DNA from: Bacteroidaceae bacterium
Lineage (GTDB): Bacteria > Bacteroidota > Bacteroidia > Bacteroidales > Bacteroidaceae
DNA: 33,249 nucleotides
Assembly: GCA_024398615.1 (NCBI GenBank)
Contig: JAKSIU010000028.1
Span: forward strand, 1 to 33,249
Reading direction: 5' to 3'
In this document: piece after piece, positions 15,000 through 23,724 of the stretch
Position numbering within the stretch: the first letter of the stretch is position 1
How the letters are laid out: each line of letters begins with the position of its first letter
Notes under the pieces: generated by a model
The model's database searches: none
What the model saw: only the letters and a program-made list of their open reading frames with translations
What the model was told of the DNA's origin: nothing
Position numbers and translations under genes: made by a program

Positions 15000-17362
15000 C
15001 AGAATGATTCTATAGTATAAGTTGGTACGGGTTCGTCAACACTACTGACCGTTCCGGCGCACGGATCAAAATTTTCGGGCATGTCAAAACGCATTTTCGG
15101 CGAATATCCCAGATTGACAGAATCTGCGTATACCTTATCCATGAACATACCCCAGACAGGCAGCGAAGCATGTGCTCCCTGACCATGGTTCATGTCATCA
15201 AAATGGATATCACGGTCCTCGCCTCCAATCCAGCAACCGGCTACAAGTTCAGGAGTGTAACCCATGAACCAGGCATCGGAGTGATTGTCGGTCGTACCTG
15301 TCTTTCCACACATATCCACGCCGCGAAGATGAGGATATGTTGAAGTATTGCGCAGACGGGTACCTGTACCTTCGTTCACGACGGCCCTCATCATATCTAT
15401 CATCTTGTATGTCGCATCCTCACTGACAACCTCATTGCTTCTGGCTGAGAACTGGGCCAGCGTATTGCCGTCGGAATCCTCAATACGGGTCACATACAAT
15501 GGAACGACACGGATTCCGTGATTTACAAATGTCGTGTATGCGCTCACCATTTCCTGAACCGAAACGTCACAGGTTCCAAGACACAATGACGGTACAGGTT
15601 CGATAGCCTGATTCTTGAGGCCGAACTCATGAAGCAGATCAACAAATGCGTATGGATTCAGCTGGTTCATCAGATAGGCTGTAACATTGTTGTTCGAACG
15701 TGACAGTCCCCATTTCAATGATACCGATTCGCCGAGTCTTTCCTTGCCGTCATCCTTTGGACGCCATATCTGCCCGGACTCGGTCAATATGGTCTGTGTC
15801 TGATTGATAACCTGGTCACAGGGCGAGAAGCCGCTTTCCATAGCCATGGTATAGACGAAAGGTTTCATGGTCGAGCCTACCTGACGACGTCCGGCAGTAA
15901 CCATATCATACTGGAATGCCCTGTAATCGGGACCACCCACATATGCCTTGACATATCCCGTAGCAGGTTCCATACACATGAATCCGGTGCGAAGGAAGAA
16001 CTTCATGTAACGGAGTGAATCCATAGGCGACATTACAGTATCAATATCACCATCGTATGAGAACACTGTCATCTGACATGGCGTGTCGAATATTTCACGT
16101 ATCTGTCGGGCATCAAGGCCTTGTGCAGCCAGTCTTTTGTAACGGTCTGTCTGCTCCATTGCATTGGTCATGATTCTTTCCACCTCCTCATCGGTAATAT
16201 TTGAAGTGAACGGAGCCGTTTTCTTCTTGCTTTTGGCTTTGAAGAATTCAGGCTGCAGATAGCCCTGAATCTGTTTGGCCACGGCTTCTTCGGCATACTT
16301 CTGCATACGTGAATCAATTGTCACATAGATCTTGAGACCGTCGGTAAAAAGATTGTAGGGTTTCCCGTCCGGGCCAGGATTCTTTTCCAGCCATCCGTAA
16401 AGCGGATCCTGCTCCCAATCCAGCGAATCCTCGTAATACTGCTGTCTGCGCCAACCGCGACTGTTTTTGGGATTTGGTTTCGATGCTCTGAGAATCTTCT
16501 TCAGATACTCTCTGAAATAAGTTGCCGTCCCCACCTTGTGATCGACTCTATGATAATCGAGTTCTATCTCAGTAGCCTGAAGTGAATCCTTCAGTTCTTC
16601 ACCTATGAAACCGGCCTTCTGCATCTGGCTGAGCACGACATTCCTGCGCTCACGTGTCAGTTCCTGACGTCTCAAAGGATTGTATAACGAAGAATTCTTG
16701 CACATTCCTATAAGCATGGCCGACTCCTGTGCATTCAGTTCCGACGGATGCTTTCCGAAGTATGTCCTGGCTGCCGTATAGATGCCGATGGCATTGTTGC
16801 AGAAATCATACTTGTTGAGGTATAGCGTCAGTATCTCCTCTTTAGTATAACATCTTTCCAGTCTGACGGCAGTCACCCATTCACTGGGCTTCTGAAGAGC
16901 GCGCTGCACCGTGCTGTGTGCCACATGCTCGGTATAAAGCAGCTTGGCCAGCTGCTGCGTGATTGTACTACCGCCACCGGCACTTTTCTGGCGCAGAATG
17001 ATTCTTTTTATGATTGCGCGTGACAATGCCTTGACATCAATTCCCGAATGCTTCTCGAAACGGACGTCTTCGGTAGAAATCAATGCCTGTACCAGATAAG
17101 GCGACAGTTCATCGAAGCCCACCCATATCCTGTTGTCTTCAGTAAAGGCATACGTTCCAAGCACCTGCCCGTCGGCCGATATGATCTGGGATGCGAATTT
17201 GTCAATTGGATTTTCAAGATCCTGGACTGAGGGCATATTTCCTATCCACCCTTTGGCAAGAGCGACGAACAGCATCACAACCAGAATGACCCCAAGAAGG
17301 AACAACCCCCAGAGCCATAGCAGAATCTTCTTCAAAACACCGGATTCAGACTTCTTTTCCAT
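14999..17362 (-). CDS. mrcA: Class A penicillin-binding protein (PBP1A-type)
   Basis: Bifunctional peptidoglycan synthase: glycosyltransferase plus transpeptidase, anchored in the inner membrane. From the ATG at 17362 (MEKKSES) it has 787 residues, with a membrane helix at about 13-36. The glycosyltransferase domain has its catalytic Glu98 in STEDVRFEKHSG and then GGGSTITQQLAK. The transpeptidase domain has the active Ser in VGSTMKPF (near residue 494), the SxN motif in SRSNNN and the KTG motif in CGKTGTTDN (near 685). A frame extending to 17401 is rejected because it would include -7 elements. It is the first gene of the six-gene operon running down to 9694. Confidence 0.96.
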   Translation of the reverse strand: MEKKSESGVLKKILLWLWGLFLLGVILVVMLFVALAKGWIGNMPSVQDLENPIDKFASQIISADGQVLGTYAFTEDNRIWVGFDELSPYLVQALISTEDVRFEKHSGIDVKALSRAIIKRIILRQKSAGGGSTITQQLAKLLYTEHVAHSTVQRALQKPSEWVTAVRLERCYTKEEILTLYLNKYDFCNNAIGIYTAARTYFGKHPSELNAQESAMLIGMCKNSSLYNPLRRQELTRERRNVVLSQMQKAGFIGEELKDSLQATEIELDYHRVDHKVGTATYFREYLKKILRASKPNPKNSRGWRRQQYYEDSLDWEQDPLYGWLEKNPGPDGKPYNLFTDGLKIYVTIDSRMQKYAEEAVAKQIQGYLQPEFFKAKSKKKTAPFTSNITDEEVERIMTNAMEQTDRYKRLAAQGLDARQIREIFDTPCQMTVFSYDGDIDTVMSPMDSLRYMKFFLRTGFMCMEPATGYVKAYVGGPDYRAFQYDMVTAGRRQVGSTMKPFVYTMAMESGFSPCDQVINQTQTILTESGQIWRPKDDGKERLGESVSLKWGLSRSNNNVTAYLMNQLNPYAFVDLLHEFGLKNQAIEPVPSLCLGTCDVSVQEMVSAYTTFVNHGIRVVPLYVTRIEDSDGNTLAQFSARSNEVVSEDATYKMIDMMRAVVNEGTGTRLRNTSTYPHLRGVDMCGKTGTTDNHSDAWFMGYTPELVAGCWIGGEDRDIHFDDMNHGQGAHASLPVWGMFMDKVYADSVNLGYSPKMRFDMPENFDPCAGTVSSVDEPVPTYTIESF

Positions 17363-17387
17363 TAAAGAAACATTTATGTAAGACTTA

Positions 17388-17406
17388 CAAAAATACTTCA
17401 AAAATA
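17388..17406 (-). promoter_or_regulatory. Two tandem -7 elements upstream of the PBP operon
   Basis: On the minus strand TATTTTTG occurs twice, at 17388-17395 and 17399-17406, eleven bases apart. Both match TAnnTTTG. Transcription would start near 17381 or 17392, leaving a leader of about 20-30 bases before the ATG at 17362. AT-rich sequence upstream lacks an obvious -33 TTTG. Confidence 0.5.
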
Positions 17407-17489
17407 CGAAGAAGCGCCACTGTTTTTTCTTTTTTTATTTTTTTGAGCAAAGTTATCAACAGACCATCTTTTAGTAGTCATTTTATATG

Positions 17490-17497
17490 TAACTTTG
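17490..17497 (+). promoter_or_regulatory. -7 element upstream of pyrB
   Basis: TAACTTTG is a full match to TAnnTTTG. It predicts a start of transcription near 17504 and a leader of about 18 bases before the pyrB ATG at 17522. With a leader this short, pyrBI attenuation by a leader peptide, as in E. coli, is not possible from this promoter. Confidence 0.65.
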
Positions 17498-17521
17498 AAG
17501 ACTCAAAGTAACTCTATACAG

Positions 17522-18439
17522 ATGGACCAGACTGGCAGAAGCCTCATTTCATTGGAAGGGCTCAACAGAGAAGACATAATCTGGCTGTTGGACCAGGCGG
17601 CTTTATTTGAAGCACAGCCAAACAGGAAGATACTTGACGGAAAGATAGTGGCAACACTCTTCTTTGAACCTTCAACAAGGACCCGTCTCAGTTTTGAAAC
17701 TGCCGTAAACCGCCTTGGAGGCCGTGTCATCGGTTTTTCCGATGCCGCCACAACCAGTTCTTCAAAAGGCGAAACCCTCAAGGATACGATTATGATGGTC
17801 AGCAACTACGCGGACCTCATCATCATGAGACATTATCTTGAAGGCGCAGCCCGTTATGCAAGTGAAGTGTCGCCGGTTCCTATAATCAATGCCGGAGACG
17901 GAGCGAACCAGCATCCTTCACAGACCATGCTGGACCTCTACTCCATGCGCAAGACCCAGGGACGCCTTGACAATCTGAACATATATCTTGTCGGTGATCT
18001 GAAGTACGGCCGTACGGTCCACTCAATGCTGGTGGCAATGAGATTCTTCAACCCGACCTTCCATTTCATCTCACCAAAGGAACTGCAGATGCCTGAAGAA
18101 TGGAAGAAATACTGCATGGACAACGGCATAAAATTCATAGAACACTCGGTTCTCGACGAAGAGACCATAGCCGATGCCGACATTCTCTACATGACACGTG
18201 TGCAGAGAGAACGTTTCTCAGACCTTGCCGAATATGAAAGGGTAAAGGATTCATTCATACTCACAAACAGCATGCTTGACAACACAAGGCCTAACCTCAG
18301 GATCATGCATCCGCTGCCAAGAGTCCATGAAATCTCGCAGGATGTCGATGACAATCCTAAGGCATATTACTTCCAGCAGGCCAAAAACGGCCTGTATGTA
18401 CGTGAGGCACTTATCTGCAATGCATTGAATCTTCTTTGA
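17522..18439 (+). CDS. pyrB: Aspartate carbamoyltransferase catalytic chain
   Basis: Makes N-carbamoyl-aspartate from aspartate and carbamoyl phosphate in pyrimidine synthesis. The 305-residue protein shows the carbamoyl-phosphate site [14 protein letters not shown] (Ser51-Thr52-Arg53-Thr54-Arg55), the neighbouring-subunit loop [10 protein letters not shown], the [12 protein letters not shown] segment and MHPLPRV near residue 262. I use the ATG at 17522 (MDQTGRS); an in-frame TTG at 17495 sits inside the promoter element and is rejected. Followed nine bases later by pyrI, as in other organisms with the dodecameric, allosterically regulated enzyme. Confidence 0.98.
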   Translation: MDQTGRSLISLEGLNREDIIWLLDQAALFEAQPNRKILDGKIVATLFFEPSTRTRLSFETAVNRLGGRVIGFSDAATTSSSKGETLKDTIMMVSNYADLIIMRHYLEGAARYASEVSPVPIINAGDGANQHPSQTMLDLYSMRKTQGRLDNLNIYLVGDLKYGRTVHSMLVAMRFFNPTFHFISPKELQMPEEWKKYCMDNGIKFIEHSVLDEETIADADILYMTRVQRERFSDLAEYERVKDSFILTNSMLDNTRPNLRIMHPLPRVHEISQDVDDNPKAYYFQQAKNGLYVREALICNALNLL

Positions 18440-18448
18440 CAGAACAAC

Positions 18449-18910
18449 ATGGAAAAGGGAAAGCAGGAACTTATGGTTGCCGCGCTCAAGAACGGCACAG
18501 TCATAGACCACATACCGTCAGACAAGGTATTTGACGTTGTCAACCTGTTGGGACTGACGAAAATAGAAACCCCCATTACAATCGGTGCCAACCTGTCCAG
18601 CCACAAGATGACCAGCAAGGGTATCATCAAGATATCGGACAAGTTCCTCACCACTGACGAATGCCGGCGTCTTTCGGTCGTTGCACCGAACATTGTAATG
18701 AGTACCATACGCGACTATTCTGTCGTTGACAAGAAGACCATTGAACTCCCGGATACCATCAGAGGAACCGTCAGGTGCGGCAATCCCAAATGCATCACCA
18801 ACCACGAGCCCATGGAAACCGTCTTTGACGTGGTCAACCGCGAGAAATGCATACTGCGCTGCCGATACTGCAACAAGGACGTCAGCCAGGAGGAAATCAA
18901 ACTGGTCTGA
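18449..18910 (+). CDS. pyrI: Aspartate carbamoyltransferase regulatory chain
   Basis: The nucleotide-binding regulatory subunit that partners PyrB and carries the CTP/ATP effector site. The 153-residue length is typical. The N-terminal allosteric domain shows NGTVIDHIPS and the nucleotide-binding strand ITIGANLSS. The C-terminal zinc domain retains all four cysteine ligands: Cys110, Cys115, Cys138 and Cys141. The C-terminal CNKDVSQEEI follows. It lies between pyrB (9-base gap) and an outer-membrane protein gene (4-base gap). Confidence 0.98.
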   Translation: MEKGKQELMVAALKNGTVIDHIPSDKVFDVVNLLGLTKIETPITIGANLSSHKMTSKGIIKISDKFLTTDECRRLSVVAPNIVMSTIRDYSVVDKKTIELPDTIRGTVRCGNPKCITNHEPMETVFDVVNREKCILRCRYCNKDVSQEEIKLV

Positions 18911-18914
18911 TACA

Positions 18915-19616
18915 ATGGACAGATTTGCGTTTCTGATTCTTGCCATTCTGCCCGCCTCAATCATTCAGGCACAGAATACGGCCGATGAAGTCATCAGCTC
19001 AAACCTCTCGTTCGGGCTGAAGATCGGATTCGCCGCAACAGGCACCTATGTCGGAGACGCACAGGTCAATGCCGTCCGGTTCGACGATTACCGTCAGGAC
19101 ACACAATTGGGAACCTTCGGCATGATTCATGTCGGATACGGGAAAAACAGGATATACCTGCAGTCCGGCATCGGCATGGGAGCAAACAGATCGGCCTTCT
19201 ATCTTGAATATCCCGAGACCATGTTCAATGGCAGTAGCGATATGGGCTTCTCATACAAGATGACCAATATAATGATACCGGTACAGGCAGGGTACAACAT
19301 CGTCAATCAGTCTCCTTACAGAATGTCTTTTTACATAGGACCCAAGTTCAGATACATTCTGACGGACAGTTACGGATTTGAAGCGCTCAACCCCGGAAAC
19401 GCAGAATTTCATGAATATATAAAACGCAATGCCATCGGTCTGAGTATGGGAATGAACGTTCAGATAGGACGCACATTCTTTGAAATGGAATACGAGGCAG
19501 GACTGACCGACATATCGGACAACGCCTATGCATTTGAAGCCGATGGCACATTCCACGACATGACACTTGAACGCCGCATGGGAATATTCTCATTCTCGTA
19601 CGGCATACTCTTTTGA
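18915..19616 (+). CDS. Outer-membrane beta-barrel protein (PorT-like)
   Basis: A 233-residue protein with a signal peptide (MDRFAFLILAILPASIIQAQ), then alternating polar/aromatic strands such as LSFGLKIGFAATGTYVG, RIYLQSGIGMGANRSAF and RMSFYIGPKFRYIL. It ends in a strand with a C-terminal Phe (GIFSFSYGILF), the signal expected for assembly by the BAM complex. This pattern fits the small outer-membrane beta-barrel families common in Bacteroidetes; ligand and function are unknown. I chose the ATG at 18915, four bases after pyrI; the frame is open further upstream inside pyrI but without a signal peptide. It sits oddly between nucleotide and one-carbon metabolism genes. Confidence 0.88.
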   Translation: MDRFAFLILAILPASIIQAQNTADEVISSNLSFGLKIGFAATGTYVGDAQVNAVRFDDYRQDTQLGTFGMIHVGYGKNRIYLQSGIGMGANRSAFYLEYPETMFNGSSDMGFSYKMTNIMIPVQAGYNIVNQSPYRMSFYIGPKFRYILTDSYGFEALNPGNAEFHEYIKRNAIGLSMGMNVQIGRTFFEMEYEAGLTDISDNAYAFEADGTFHDMTLERRMGIFSFSYGILF

Positions 19617-19646
19617 CAATTCAAACCAAAACAACAAATAAGCAAA

Positions 19647-20927
19647 ATGAAAAGAGATCAGGAAATTTTCGACATCATTGAAAAGGAACATCTGCGCCAG
19701 CAGAAAGGTATCGAACTCATCGCTTCTGAGAACTTCGTAAGCGACCAGGTCATGGCAGCCATGGGATCATGCATGACCAACAAGTACGCTGAAGGTTATC
19801 CCGGCCACCGTTACTATGGCGGCTGCGAGGTCGTTGACCTTGCCGAAGAACTGGCACGTACCCGCCTCAAGAAGCTGTTCGGAGCTGAATGGGTCAATGT
19901 CCAGCCGCATTCAGGAGCCCAGGCAAACGGTGCTGTCCTGTTCGCAGTCCTGAAACCCGGTGACACATTCATGGGACTCAACCTTGACCACGGCGGTCAT
20001 CTGTCACACGGTTCAAAGGTCAACACATCGGGTGTCCTTTACAATGCAGTAGGTTACAACCTGAATCCCGAAACAGGCCGCGTCGATTACGACGAAATGG
20101 AGAAGCTGGCCCACGAATACAAGCCAAAGCTCATCATCGGCGGCGGTTCAGCATATTCACGCGAATGGGACTATGCCCGCATGCGCAAGATCGCTGACGA
20201 AGTCGGTGCACTTCTCATGATCGACATGGCCCACCCTGCCGGACTCATTGCAGCAGGTCTGCTTGACAACCCGCTCAAGTACGCACACATTGTAACTTCA
20301 ACCACACACAAGACCCTGCGTGGTCCACGTGGCGGTATCATCCTGCTGGGCAAGGACTTCGAGAACCCATGGGGCATCAAGACCCCGAAGGGCGAGATCA
20401 AGATGATGTCACAGATTCTGGATTCAGCCATTTTCCCGGGAACCCAGGGCGGTCCTCTGGAGCACGTCATAGCAGCCAAGGCCGTTGCTTTCGGCGAAGC
20501 TCTGCAGCCTGAATTCGTCGATTACCAGAAGCAGGTCAAGAAGAACGCAGCCAAGCTGGCACAGGAGCTTGTAGGACGTGGCTTCACCATCGTATCAGGC
20601 GGCACAGACAACCACAGCATGCTGGTTGACCTGCGTTCCAAGTATCCTGATCTGACCGGTAAGGTAGCCGAGAAGGCACTTGTCGCTGCCGACATCACCG
20701 CCAACAAGAACATGGTTCCGTTCGATACCCGCAGCGCATTCCAGACATCGGGCTTGAGATTCGGTACTCCTGCCATCACCACCCGCGGTGCCAAGGAAGA
20801 CATGATGGTCACCATCGCCGACATGATTGAAGAGGTTCTGAACTCACCGGAAAACGAGACCGTCATTGCAGGCGTCCGCGCACGTGTCAACGCAATGATG
20901 AACGAATACCCGATGTTCGCTTATTGA
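19647..20927 (+). CDS. glyA: Serine hydroxymethyltransferase
   Basis: PLP enzyme that converts serine and tetrahydrofolate to glycine and 5,10-methylene-tetrahydrofolate, the main one-carbon source. The 426 residues match the family. Motifs seen are the start LIASENFVS, the substrate segment [16 protein letters not shown], the folate/PLP region QPHSGAQAN, the PLP lysine Lys222 in [13 protein letters not shown] and the C-terminal [11 protein letters not shown]. It lies 30 bases after the barrel protein and 22 bases before a homocysteine methyltransferase domain, a functional pair in methyl-group supply. Confidence 0.98.
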   Translation: MKRDQEIFDIIEKEHLRQQKGIELIASENFVSDQVMAAMGSCMTNKYAEGYPGHRYYGGCEVVDLAEELARTRLKKLFGAEWVNVQPHSGAQANGAVLFAVLKPGDTFMGLNLDHGGHLSHGSKVNTSGVLYNAVGYNLNPETGRVDYDEMEKLAHEYKPKLIIGGGSAYSREWDYARMRKIADEVGALLMIDMAHPAGLIAAGLLDNPLKYAHIVTSTTHKTLRGPRGGIILLGKDFENPWGIKTPKGEIKMMSQILDSAIFPGTQGGPLEHVIAAKAVAFGEALQPEFVDYQKQVKKNAAKLAQELVGRGFTIVSGGTDNHSMLVDLRSKYPDLTGKVAEKALVAADITANKNMVPFDTRSAFQTSGLRFGTPAITTRGAKEDMMVTIADMIEEVLNSPENETVIAGVRARVNAMMNEYPMFAY

Positions 20928-20949
20928 TTAACAGGAAAACATTACCGAT

Positions 20950-21873
20950 ATGGACATCAGAGAAGCATTAAAGCAGAGAATCCTTATCCTTGACGGCGGC
21001 ATGGGCACATGCATCCAGCAGCTGGGCATCCGGTATGACGGCAACAACGATGCTCTGCCCATGACAGATCCCGATGCCATATACGGTATCCACAAGGCAT
21101 ACGTTGAAGCAGGAGCTGACATCATCAGCACCTGCTCCTTCAGTGCCAATGCCGTTTCACAGGAAGGTTACGGCATGCAGGACCGCATACGTGAGATGAA
21201 CGTCGCTGCCGCCAGGGTGGCACGCCGTGCAGCCGACGAGGCCGTCGGACGTCAGGTATGGGTCATGGGCAGCATGGGACCCACATCGAAGTCCCTGTTC
21301 ATTATCGAAATGATGATGGACCCGACAGAAACGCTTGACTTTGACAGACTGCAGGCTGCCTATCACGAGCAGGCATGCGGCCTCATTGAAGGCGGTGTTG
21401 ACGGTTTCATTGTGGAGACCATAACCGATGCACGCAATGCCGAGGCCGCACTGTCGGCAATCGCCATGGCACAGAAGGAAAAGGGAACCTGTCTGCCGAT
21501 TATGGTTTCAGGCAGCATAATGAACAGCAGCGGATGCCTTATGACCGGCATCTCGCTGAAAGACCTCTATGATGTCTGCGCCCCGTTCGGCATAATGTCA
21601 TTCGGACTTAACTGTTCATTCGGTGCAAAGGAGCTGTACCCGTTCATCAAAGAGATAGGCGGGTTCGCACAGTGTGCAGTCAGCGTCTATCCCAATGCAG
21701 GAATGCCCACAGCCCACGGCTACGAGGAAGGTCCATGCGACACTGCCGGAGCAATATCCAGAATGGCACAGGACGGACTCATCAACATAGCCGGCGGATG
21801 CTGCGGCACTACGCCGGAACATATCAGACACGTAGCAGAATCCCTCAAAGGACTGGCACCAAGACAGTTCTGA
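20950..21873 (+). CDS. Stand-alone homocysteine S-methyltransferase domain (MetH N-terminal type)
   Basis: A 307-residue zinc-dependent homocysteine-binding TIM barrel like the first module of cobalamin-dependent methionine synthase. Start motif ILDGGMGT is at 12-20 and GADIISTCSFSANA at about 55-67. The zinc ligands are Cys222 (LNCSFGA) and the pair Cys284-Cys285 (GGCCGTTPEHIR). The folate, cobalamin and reactivation modules of MetH (normally about 1,200 residues in total) are absent, and the next gene is an ABC ATPase. It could be one part of a split MetH, or an independent methyltransferase using another donor such as S-methylmethionine. glyA just upstream favours a folate link. The true donor cannot be told from sequence alone. 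Confidence 0.9.
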   Translation: MDIREALKQRILILDGGMGTCIQQLGIRYDGNNDALPMTDPDAIYGIHKAYVEAGADIISTCSFSANAVSQEGYGMQDRIREMNVAAARVARRAADEAVGRQVWVMGSMGPTSKSLFIIEMMMDPTETLDFDRLQAAYHEQACGLIEGGVDGFIVETITDARNAEAALSAIAMAQKEKGTCLPIMVSGSIMNSSGCLMTGISLKDLYDVCAPFGIMSFGLNCSFGAKELYPFIKEIGGFAQCAVSVYPNAGMPTAHGYEEGPCDTAGAISRMAQDGLINIAGGCCGTTPEHIRHVAESLKGLAPRQF

Positions 21874-21885
21874 TTTGGCAAGCCG

Positions 21886-22608
21886 ATGATTGAAGCCCGG
21901 AACCTTTCCATAGGATACGGAAGCGGCAGGCACAGGACCTGCATAGCTTCAGGTATTGACGCCCGTATTGATGACGGGCGGCTTTGCTGTCTTGTGGGGC
22001 GTAACGGAACCGGCAAATCGACACTGTTGAGAACACTTGCAGGACTTCTTCCGGCACTTGACGGCAGCATCATGGCCAGCGGTCCGGACAAAGCCGATGC
22101 AACCGACCTGACAAGCGCCAAGGACAGCGAGAAGACCCGGCTGGTCAGCGTGGTCCTGACAGGTCATCCCGATGCAGGGATGCTGAAAGTCCGCGATGTG
22201 GTGGGATTCGGCCGCATTCCCTTTTCTGGCATTCTGGGCGGTCTGTCCGACCCGGATGAGAAGGCCATTGACAATGCGATACGGCTTGTCGGAATTGAAG
22301 AACTGGAACAGAAGGACATAGACTGCCTGAGTGACGGCGAATACCAGAAAGTCATGATTGCCAAGGCTCTTGCGCAGGAGACACCGGTCATACTGCTTGA
22401 CGAACCATCGGCCTTTCTGGATTATCCAAGCAAGCTGGAACTTATGGATCTGCTGGCCGGACTGGCGCACAATGAAGGCAAGACCATACTGCTTTCGTCG
22501 CACGATCTGGACATTGTGAACGGCCGTGCGGACATGTACTGGATTATGGAAAAACGGAATGGAGAGAGCCGGCTTACCACCAGCAGTGAGCTTACATTCC
22601 AATTGTAG
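21886..22608 (+). CDS. ABC transporter ATP-binding protein (FecE/BtuD-like)
   Basis: A 240-residue nucleotide-binding subunit. Walker A GRNGTGKST is at 38-46, signature LSDGE at 148-152, Walker B VILLDEP at 168-174, the D-loop in SAFLDYP and His206 in LSSHD. The sequence style is that of ATPases for iron-siderophore, heme or cobalamin importers. No permease or binding protein is adjacent, so its membrane partners must be encoded elsewhere. Since the preceding gene resembles part of cobalamin-dependent methionine synthase, cobalamin uptake is one reasonable guess (inference). It begins 12 bases after that gene. Confidence 0.9.
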   Translation: MIEARNLSIGYGSGRHRTCIASGIDARIDDGRLCCLVGRNGTGKSTLLRTLAGLLPALDGSIMASGPDKADATDLTSAKDSEKTRLVSVVLTGHPDAGMLKVRDVVGFGRIPFSGILGGLSDPDEKAIDNAIRLVGIEELEQKDIDCLSDGEYQKVMIAKALAQETPVILLDEPSAFLDYPSKLELMDLLAGLAHNEGKTILLSSHDLDIVNGRADMYWIMEKRNGESRLTTSSELTFQL

Positions 22609-22632
22609 AAAACAAAGAATATTCAAACAATT

Positions 22633-23718
22633 ATGGGCAACACTATTGAACTGAAAAAGAATTGCAGATATGCCCTGCTTGTACCCACAAGCATGGGACT
22701 TAGAGTCACTCCGGCTGCAGGACAGCCTGTTGAATGCAGTGACGTTCTCAATGTACAGGCCACCAGTGCCGAAACCAATGTAGCAAGTATTGCATCCTAT
22801 CTTGGACTTCCGGTCAAGGTGCTTACCACCTTCGTTGAAGGCAGTCCCTTCTCACAGTTCATCAAACGCAATCTGCGTTCGCGCGGAATGGACTTTGAAG
22901 GACCGGAAGTTCCACAGGGAGGTCCCTGGGGTTATCGTCATCAGATCAATGTGGCCGACAGCGGTTACGGAAGCCGCGGTCCGCGTGTCTGGAACGACCG
23001 TGCCGGTGAGGTTGGACGCACCCTCAACGTCAAGGACTTTGACCTGGAGCGCATATTCGGCCAGGAAGGCGTGCAGATAGTCCATCTGTCAGGTCTGATC
23101 GGTGCTCTGAGCCCCGAGACAAGCCGTTTCTGCCTTGAGATTGCACGTGCAGCCAAGAAATACGGAACACGCATCAGCTTCGATCTGAACTACCGCGCAT
23201 CATTCTGGAAAGGCCGCGAACAGGAACTGCATGACATTTTCAGCGAAATCTGCAGCATAGCCGACATACTTATAGGCAACGAAGAGGATTTCCAGCTCTG
23301 TCTGGGCATTGAAGGCCCTGAGGCAGGCGGAAAGGACATAGCATCGAAGATTGACGGCTTCAAGGAAATGATCGGGCGTGTAAAGGCTCAGTACCCGAAT
23401 GCCCAGGTCTATGCCACCACCCTGCGTCAGGTACAGAACACCAACTGCCACAACTGGGGTGCCATTATGCTGGAAGGAAACGACTGGCACGTTGTCGAGC
23501 CGCGTGAGATCCATGTCCTGGACCGCATCGGCGGTGGTGACGGATTTGTAGGAGGCATGCTGTACGGCATCCTCAAAGGTTGGGAACCGGAAAAGTGGAT
23601 TCAGTTCGGATGGGCCACAGGCGCTCTTGCCACAACCTTCCTTACCGACTACGCACAGCCGGCCGACGAGGAACAGGTATGGAGCATCTGGGCAGGCAAC
23701 GCCCGCGTAAAGAGATAA
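22633..23718 (+). CDS. PfkB-family sugar kinase, 2-keto-3-deoxygluconate kinase-like
   Basis: A 361-residue ribokinase-fold kinase that phosphorylates a sugar or sugar acid with ATP. The N-terminal half has the substrate lid region with SAETNVASIASYLGLP. FDLNYRASFW (183-192) is typical of 2-keto-3-deoxygluconate kinases, and NEEDF at 226-230 follows. The anion-hole/catalytic motif is DRIGGGDGF with the catalytic Asp303; the first Gly-Gly-Gly replaces the commoner Gly-Ala-Gly. It lies 6 bases upstream of a LarA-type gene and two genes upstream of pdxB. KDG is the best guess for substrate, but another aldonate-derived acid is equally possible. Confidence 0.87.
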   Translation: MGNTIELKKNCRYALLVPTSMGLRVTPAAGQPVECSDVLNVQATSAETNVASIASYLGLPVKVLTTFVEGSPFSQFIKRNLRSRGMDFEGPEVPQGGPWGYRHQINVADSGYGSRGPRVWNDRAGEVGRTLNVKDFDLERIFGQEGVQIVHLSGLIGALSPETSRFCLEIARAAKKYGTRISFDLNYRASFWKGREQELHDIFSEICSIADILIGNEEDFQLCLGIEGPEAGGKDIASKIDGFKEMIGRVKAQYPNAQVYATTLRQVQNTNCHNWGAIMLEGNDWHVVEPREIHVLDRIGGGDGFVGGMLYGILKGWEPEKWIQFGWATGALATTFLTDYAQPADEEQVWSIWAGNARVKR

Positions 23719-23724
23719 CACGCC

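Noticed and set aside
17363-17401. Longer N-terminus for the class A PBP
   Set aside because: It would include the tandem -7 elements, and MEKKSES followed by the membrane helix is the normal start.
18726-18914. Extension of the outer-membrane barrel gene into pyrI
   Set aside because: The signal peptide begins at 18915; upstream codons are an out-of-frame reading of pyrI.
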